Shown here: piece by piece, positions 12,336 to 15,884 of the stretch
Numbering within the stretch: the first letter of the stretch is position 1
Layout: the number at the start of each line of letters is the position of its first letter
Assembly: GCA_023392645.1 (NCBI GenBank)
Contig: JAEVYR010000038.1
Coordinates: forward strand, 1-15,884
Origin: Chloroflexota bacterium
Lineage (GTDB): Bacteria > Chloroflexota > Chloroflexia > Thermomicrobiales > UBA6265
DNA: 15,884 bases
Direction of reading: 5' to 3'
Translations under genes and position numbers: made by a program
Notes under the pieces: generated by a model
Database searches by the model: none
The model's input: only the letters and a program-made list of their open reading frames with translations
Told to the model about the DNA's origin: nothing

Positions 12336-13328
12336 CTACGCCGGCTCGGCCGGCATCTCGTCCTCGTCACGCGTCTTGCGCAGCGAGAAGATCGCCGCCA
12401 CCCCGATCGTCACCACGATCACCACCAGCGACAGCCACGTCGGAATCTCGGGGATCGATTCGATGTGGTGACCGCCGTTGATGAAGGGCAGGTCGTTCTC
12501 GTGCAGCGCGTGCACGATCAGCTTCGCGCCGATCCAGATCAGGATGAACGCCAACCCGTACGACAGGTAGACCAGCCGCTCCAGCAACCCGCCCAGCAGG
12601 AAGTAGAGGTTGCGAAGACCGAGCAGCGCCCACGCGTTGGCCGTGAACACGATGTACGGCTCCTGCGTCAATCCGAAGATCGCCGGGATCGAGTCGAACG
12701 CGAACAACAGGTCGGTCGAGCCGATCGCCAGCATCACGATCGCCATCGGCGTGATGTACCGTCGACCCTGATGCTTCACCGTGACCCGATCGCCGACATA
12801 TCCCTCCGTCACCGGGAACACCCGGCGCACGGAGCGGATGAACGCGTTCTCCGTATATTCCTCGTCGTCGCTCCCCTCGCCGCGCGCCAGCTTCCAGCCG
12901 GTGTAAAGGAGGAAGACGCCGAAGATGTAGAACACCCAGCTGAAGTTCTCGATGATCGCCGCGCCCAGCGCGATGAAGATACCGCGCAGCACGATCGCCA
13001 CGGTGATGCCCACCAGCAGCACCTTCTGCTGGTATTCCTTCGGCACCGCGAAACTGGACATGATCAGCAGGAAGACAAAGAGATTGTCGATCGAGAGACT
13101 GTACTCGGTCAGGAAGCCGGCGTAGAACTCCAGCCCGCGATCCGGACCCCACAGGGTCCAGAGGGCGCCGCCGAACGCGACCGCCATGCCGACGTAGAAG
13201 AGGGTCCACAGCCCGGCCTCCCTGACGGTCGGTGTGTGCGGGCTGCGGACGTGGGTGTAGAAATCGAAAGCGACCAGGCCGATCACGCCGAGAATCGTGA
13301 CCGCCCAGATCCAGACCGGAACATCCAT
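12336..13328 (-). CDS. Alx/TerC-family membrane protein, copy 1 (riboswitch-controlled)
   Basis: A 330-residue multi-pass membrane protein of the TerC superfamily, Alx branch; E. coli Alx handles manganese and its mRNA carries a Mn2+ riboswitch. Landmarks are the opening 'MDVPVWIW', 'FLTEYSLSIDNLFVFLLIMSSF' (the first TerC motif, with the acidic D in SIDN), 'FSWVFYIFG', and 'GSTDLLFAFDSIPAIFG' (the second motif, with two membrane aspartates). About nine hydrophobic segments are visible, with a charged cytoplasmic loop 'GEGSDDEEYTENAF' between. I prefer the ATG at 13326-13328 over one 12 codons upstream because the paralogue starts 'MDVPLWVW'. GGAGG lies 13 bases before, inside the leader hairpin zone. 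The gene is a tandem duplicate of copy 2, each with its own yybP-ykoY leader. Manganese export is the family-based inference. Confidence 0.93.
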   Translation of the reverse strand: MDVPVWIWAVTILGVIGLVAFDFYTHVRSPHTPTVREAGLWTLFYVGMAVAFGGALWTLWGPDRGLEFYAGFLTEYSLSIDNLFVFLLIMSSFAVPKEYQQKVLLVGITVAIVLRGIFIALGAAIIENFSWVFYIFGVFLLYTGWKLARGEGSDDEEYTENAFIRSVRRVFPVTEGYVGDRVTVKHQGRRYITPMAIVMLAIGSTDLLFAFDSIPAIFGLTQEPYIVFTANAWALLGLRNLYFLLGGLLERLVYLSYGLAFILIWIGAKLIVHALHENDLPFINGGHHIESIPEIPTWLSLVVIVVTIGVAAIFSLRKTRDEDEMPAEPA

Positions 13329-13363
13329 GTGCGCGAGGTAACCTCCGGGTGCGGGAAACGGCA

Positions 13364-13486
13364 AGCCATCCCGACCGGGTCTCTTCCCTCGCGCCGGCGT
13401 GTCGGCCGGCTGGCGTCGCGGCGCCGGATCCGCGTGGGACCGTGGTGACGACGCCGCAGCTTTCGGAATACTCCCCCGAATGGGCT
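13364..13486 (-). ncRNA. yybP-ykoY (manganese) riboswitch of Alx/TerC copy 1
   Basis: In the minus sense the leader has GGGGGAGTATTCC (complement 13465-13477), CGTCGTCACCACG (around complement 13441-13453) and GAAGAGACCCGG (GAGACC is complement 13378-13383), the sequence marks of the yybP-ykoY Mn2+ aptamer. Closing helix P1 can form between GCC(C)ATTC (complement 13479-13486) and GGATGGC (about complement 13364-13370). The Shine-Dalgarno GGAGG lies about 20 bases downstream in GAGG-tta-CCTC, a mini-hairpin that could hide it. Mn2+ binding would be expected to switch translation of the Alx protein on. The boundaries are approximate. Confidence 0.85.
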
Positions 13487-13498
13487 GATCTCAAGTGT

Positions 13499-13515
13499 AC
13501 ATCGCATCGCGATGT
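13499..13515. repeat. Inverted repeat upstream of the copy 1 riboswitch
   Basis: ACATCGC-atc-GCGATGT is a perfect 7-3-7 inverted repeat between the copy 2 stop (13539) and the copy 1 leader. In the minus sense it abuts a -10-like TACACT (complement 13494-13499), so it would occupy the promoter spacer as an operator. Equally it may be a small terminator stem for copy 2. No -35 is seen. Confidence 0.45.
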
Positions 13516-13538
13516 CCGGGGCATCAGCGCGCCGGTGA

Positions 13539-14558
13539 TTATGCCTCGTCGGCGTGGGAGTGCTGCGCAGGGGCCGGGAGCTCGCTGGGCGGTTCGTCTT
13601 TCGTCTTTCGCAGCGAGAAGACCGCGGCGAGCGTGATCGTGCCGACGATCACCAGCAGCGACAGCCAGGTCGGGATCTCCGGAATGAACGTCACGTGCTC
13701 GCCGCCGTTGATGAACGGCAGCTCGTTCTTGTGGAGCGCGTGGATCACCAGCTTGATGCCGATCCACACCAGGATGAACGCCAGCCCGTACGACAGGTAG
13801 ACCAGCCGCTCCAGCAACCCACCGAGCAGGAAGTAGAGCTGTCGCAACCCGAGCAGCGCCCACGCGTTCGCCGTGAAGACGATGTACGGCTCTTCCGTCA
13901 GCCCGAAGATCGCCGGGATCGAGTCGAACGCGAACAACAGGTCGGTCGAGCCGATCGCCAGCATCACGATCGCCATCGGCGTGATGTACCGGCGGCCGTT
14001 CTGGATGACGAACATCCTGTCGCCTACATATCCCTCCGTGACCGGAAAGATGCGGCGGACGAAGCGGATGAAGGCGTTCTCGTTGTACTCGTCTTCCTCA
14101 TCGCTGCCGGAGTTGGCCAGCTTCCAGCCGGTGTAGAGCAGGAAGATGCCGAAGATGTAGAACACCCAGCTGAAGTTCTCGATGATCGCCGCGCCCAGCG
14201 CGATGAAGATACCGCGCATAACGATGGCGATCGCCACGCCCAGCAGCAACACCTTCTGCTGGTACTGCTTCGGCACCGCGAAGGTCGACATGATCAGCAG
14301 GAAGACGAAGAGGTTGTCGACCGAAAGGCTCTTCTCGGTCAGGAAGCCGGCGAAGTACTCGAGGCCGTGGTCGCCGCCCCAGACCCACCACAGCCCGACG
14401 CCGAACACGAGCGCCAGCCCGATGTAGACCGCCGACCAGATGCCGGCTTCCTTCAGCGTGGGCTCATGCGGCGTTTTGACGTGGGAGTAGAAATCGAAGA
14501 CCAAGAGCGCGGCGACACCGATGATCGTCGCGGTCCAGACCCATAGTGGGACATCCAT
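13539..14558 (-). CDS. Alx/TerC-family membrane protein, copy 2 (riboswitch-controlled)
   Basis: A 339-residue paralogue of the next gene, nearly identical over long stretches. Shared pieces include 'QQKVLL', 'MRGIFIALGAAIIENFSWVF' and 'GSTDLLFAFDSIPAIFG'. 'FLTEKSLSVDNLFVFLLIMS' carries the first TerC motif. About nine membrane segments are seen. The cytoplasmic loop 'SGSDEEDEYNENAF' and the tail 'PAPAQHSHADEA', with two late histidines, differ from copy 1. GGAGG (complement 14571-14575) is 12 bases before the ATG and is part of a pairing with the riboswitch (GAGACC with GGTCTC). It belongs to the same branch as E. coli Alx, whose mRNA has a Mn2+ and pH-sensitive riboswitch, and probably exports manganese or protects from metal stress. 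It ends 52 bases before the copy 1 aptamer. Confidence 0.94.
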   Translation of the reverse strand: MDVPLWVWTATIIGVAALLVFDFYSHVKTPHEPTLKEAGIWSAVYIGLALVFGVGLWWVWGGDHGLEYFAGFLTEKSLSVDNLFVFLLIMSTFAVPKQYQQKVLLLGVAIAIVMRGIFIALGAAIIENFSWVFYIFGIFLLYTGWKLANSGSDEEDEYNENAFIRFVRRIFPVTEGYVGDRMFVIQNGRRYITPMAIVMLAIGSTDLLFAFDSIPAIFGLTEEPYIVFTANAWALLGLRQLYFLLGGLLERLVYLSYGLAFILVWIGIKLVIHALHKNELPFINGGEHVTFIPEIPTWLSLLVIVGTITLAAVFSLRKTKDEPPSELPAPAQHSHADEA

Positions 14559-14596
14559 CGTGAAACGAGACCTCCAGGTAGTGGGACCGTAAAAAT

Positions 14597-14722
14597 CCTT
14601 GCCACCCGGGTCTCTTCCTCCACGACCGCCGTTCTCGGCATGCGTCGCGTTCGTCGGTGCCGGATCCGTTCAGGATCGTGGTGACGACACCGGCGATGAC
14701 GGAATACTCCCCCGCTCAGGCT
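14597..14722 (-). ncRNA. yybP-ykoY (manganese) riboswitch of Alx/TerC copy 2
   Basis: The leader carries the same marks as copy 1: GGGGGAGTATTCC (complement 14701-14713), GTCGTCACCACG (complement 14677-14688) and GAAGAGACCCGG (GAGACC is complement 14609-14614). It has internal hairpins GATCC-tgaac-GGATC and GCCG-agaa-CGGC in between. Beyond the aptamer, GGTCTC (complement 14567-14572) overlaps the Shine-Dalgarno and is fully complementary to GAGACC, so a switch between aptamer pairing and Shine-Dalgarno sequestration can be drawn. The boundaries are approximate. Confidence 0.87.
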
Positions 14723-14728
14723 CATACC

Positions 14729-14757
14729 AGTCTACGAGATTGTGAAAATTCGCGCAA
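14729..14757 (-). promoter_or_regulatory. Candidate promoter of the copy 2 riboswitch-gene unit
   Basis: In the minus sense TTGCGC (complement 14752-14757), a 17-base spacer and TAGACT (complement 14729-14734) place the start near 14722, just ahead of the aptamer. The rest of the 441-base gap 14559-14999, between the divergent TerC genes, holds a stem GACGGC/GCCGTC (14818-14834) and no gene. No aptamer or clear promoter is seen for the plus-strand gene. Confidence 0.4.
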
Positions 14758-14999
14758 TTGTCCGCGCGGGTCACTTCGGCACCCCGGAACGCACGCCGGC
14801 GACGCTGCGCGTGTCTCGACGGCATCGCGCCGTCCTCGCGCTGGCGGCGTCCCAGCACGTTGGGTGCCAGCCGTCGGTCCGGATGGGTTTCTGGCGCGGA
14901 GCCCGCGGAGAGCGTATCGTTTCCGGGTATTCCCCGCGCACCGGATGCGCTTCGAATGCTGCGACCGACCGGACTGGATCTTCCTGAAGGAGACCCACA

Positions 15000-15800
15000 T
15001 TGGCCGAACTGCTCACCGATCCACAGGTGTGGACCGCATTACTCACGCTGACCGCGCTCGAGATTGTGCTCGGTGTCGACAACATCGTCTTCATCTCGAT
15101 CCTGACGGATCGCCTGCCGCACAACCAGCGCGACAGGGCGCGCGTGATCGGCCTCGGCGCCGCCATGGTCATGCGCATCCTGCTGCTCTTCGCGATCAAG
15201 TGGATCATTGGCCTGACCGAGCCGTGGTTCGAGATATTCAGCCACGAGTTCTCCGGGCGCGACCTGATCCTGCTCGCCGGTGGCTTCTTCCTCATCTACA
15301 AGGCGACCACGGAGATTCACGAGAAGCTGGAAGGGTCCGAGCACTCCGCCGCCGAGTCGGCGGCCGCGTCCTTCGCCGGCGTGATCGCGCAGATCATGTT
15401 GCTCGACATCGTCTTCTCGCTCGATTCGGTGATCACCGCCGTCGGCATGGCCGACGACATCGAGGTCATGATCGCCGCCGTGGTGATCGCGGTTGGCGTG
15501 ATGCTGTGGGCCTCCAAGCCGCTGGCCGACTTCGTCCAGCAACACCCGACGGTCAAGATCCTGGCGCTGAGCTTCCTGATCCTGATCGGCTTCTCGCTGG
15601 TGGCCGAGGGCTTCGAGCAGCATATCCCGAAGGGGTACATCTACACGGCGATGGCATTCTCGGTGGTTGTCGAGATGATCAACCTGCGGGTTCGCGCGGT
15701 GTCGGACGAAGGACGCGCGCCGGTGCACCTGCGCCCCGGTTTCGCCGGCGAGCGTGCCGTCGGACGCGCCGGCGCCAGCACCACCGCTCCGGAGGCGTAG
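15000..15800 (+). CDS. TerC-family membrane protein, YgdQ/YoaE type
   Basis: A 266-residue membrane protein from the short TerC branch, close to E. coli YgdQ and the membrane half of YoaE. Landmarks are 'LEIVLGVDNIVFISIL' (20-35, first motif with the acidic D27), 'SGRDLILLAGGFFLIYKATTEIHE', 'MLLDIVFSLDSVITAVGMADD' (second motif, with D and D in the membrane), 'HPTVKILALSFLILIGF' and 'HIPKGYIYTAMAFS'. About seven membrane segments are seen. The last 30 residues are a charged, low-complexity extension absent from YgdQ. The start is TTG (15000-15002), given an ideal AAGGAG (14987-14992) seven bases upstream and the match to the family N-terminus. This branch has been linked to metal handling for exported metalloenzymes; the role here is inferred. 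It is divergent from the two Alx genes and has no visible riboswitch. Confidence 0.92.
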   Translation: MAELLTDPQVWTALLTLTALEIVLGVDNIVFISILTDRLPHNQRDRARVIGLGAAMVMRILLLFAIKWIIGLTEPWFEIFSHEFSGRDLILLAGGFFLIYKATTEIHEKLEGSEHSAAESAAASFAGVIAQIMLLDIVFSLDSVITAVGMADDIEVMIAAVVIAVGVMLWASKPLADFVQQHPTVKILALSFLILIGFSLVAEGFEQHIPKGYIYTAMAFSVVVEMINLRVRAVSDEGRAPVHLRPGFAGERAVGRAGASTTAPEA

Positions 15801-15804
15801 CGCG

Positions 15805-15825
15805 CTGGTCCCGCAGAGGGGCCAG
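15805..15825 (+). terminator. Hairpin after the YgdQ-type gene
   Basis: CTGGTCCC (15805-15812) and GGGGCCAG (15818-15825) form an 8-bp stem with one G-T pair and a 5-base loop, four bases after the stop codon. No T-run follows. Confidence 0.5.
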
Positions 15826-15871
15826 GCACCTGAGCCGAGGCGTTTCGGACAGCCGTGAAATGGATGTCATT

Positions 15872-15884
15872 CTGAGCCGAAGCG
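15872..15884. repeat. Possible start of a dispersed intergenic repeat at the window edge
   Basis: The window ends in GTCATTCTGAGCCGAAGCG. It resembles the start of the widespread 'CATTCTGAGCGAAGCGAAG' type intergenic repeat. A near copy of its last part, CTGAGCCGAGGCG, is at 15830-15842 (12 of 13 bases). The element is cut off, so the call is tentative. Confidence 0.35.

Noticed and set aside
12303..14546. Long plus-strand frames opposite the Alx genes
   Set aside because: Low-complexity, Arg/Asp/Gln/His-rich translations repeated in both copies; they mirror the codon pattern of the membrane proteins on the minus strand.
14721..14729. Extended -10 TGG-TATGAG for Alx copy 2
   Set aside because: Transcription would start at the first G of GGGGGAG and remove the 5' strand needed for the aptamer's closing helix.
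14740..14999. A third manganese riboswitch ahead of the YgdQ-type gene
   Set aside because: No GGGGAGTA and no GAGACC mark on the plus strand; only a GGGTATTCCCC-like stretch near 14927 that does not fit.

Overview
The window looks like high-GC chromosomal DNA from a Gram-positive-type (monoderm) bacterium. My best guess is the phylum Chloroflexota, class Thermomicrobia (Sphaerobacter-like). Grounds for this are the suf operon led by a Fur-family regulator, Tat-type signals of the 'SRR/RRRF' kind on secreted proteins, an LPXTG-like anchor, a GAAC-N4-GTTC type LexA box, and dispersed GGG...CCC hairpins familiar from that group. This placement is inference.

Layout. (1) Positions 1-1950, minus strand: a Fur-family regulator followed by sufC and the start of sufB (cut by the window edge), i.e. 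the head of an Fe-S cluster assembly operon, with a Fur-box-like palindrome upstream. (2) 2130-3105, plus strand: a promoter, a secreted protein with three near-identical 10-cysteine repeats and a C-terminal LPSTG sorting signal, and a strong terminator hairpin. (3) 3122-6573, minus strand: eight co-directional genes in the order VOC, DinB, DinB, orphan ParD, ParD, frameshifted ParE, DinB, VOC. Many neighbours overlap by 4 nt, and the block is headed by a good promoter carrying a LexA-type SOS box at the predicted start point. (4) 6673-7155, plus strand: a GNAT acetyltransferase. (5) 7210-7903, minus strand: a BrnT-type toxin with an XRE-domain antitoxin and a promoter whose -35/-10 spacer is exactly an inverted repeat. 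(6) 7913-12115, minus strand: an oligopeptide-type ABC importer (Tat-exported binding protein, then two permeases) with hairpins in the gaps and no ATPase genes in the window. (7) 12230-14757, minus strand: two paralogous Alx/TerC membrane proteins, each with its own yybP-ykoY (Mn2+) riboswitch leader. (8) 15000-15884, plus strand: a third, YgdQ-type TerC-family protein starting at TTG, without a recognisable riboswitch.

How the parts fit: the window groups metal and stress functions. These are iron sensing and Fe-S assembly, manganese-controlled TerC proteins, and a putative SOS-linked block of DinB (thiol-dependent metalloenzyme fold) and VOC (glyoxalase/FosB fold) proteins, interrupted by toxin-antitoxin genes of visibly lower GC that look acquired. 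All conclusions come from reading the sequence; no database search was run.
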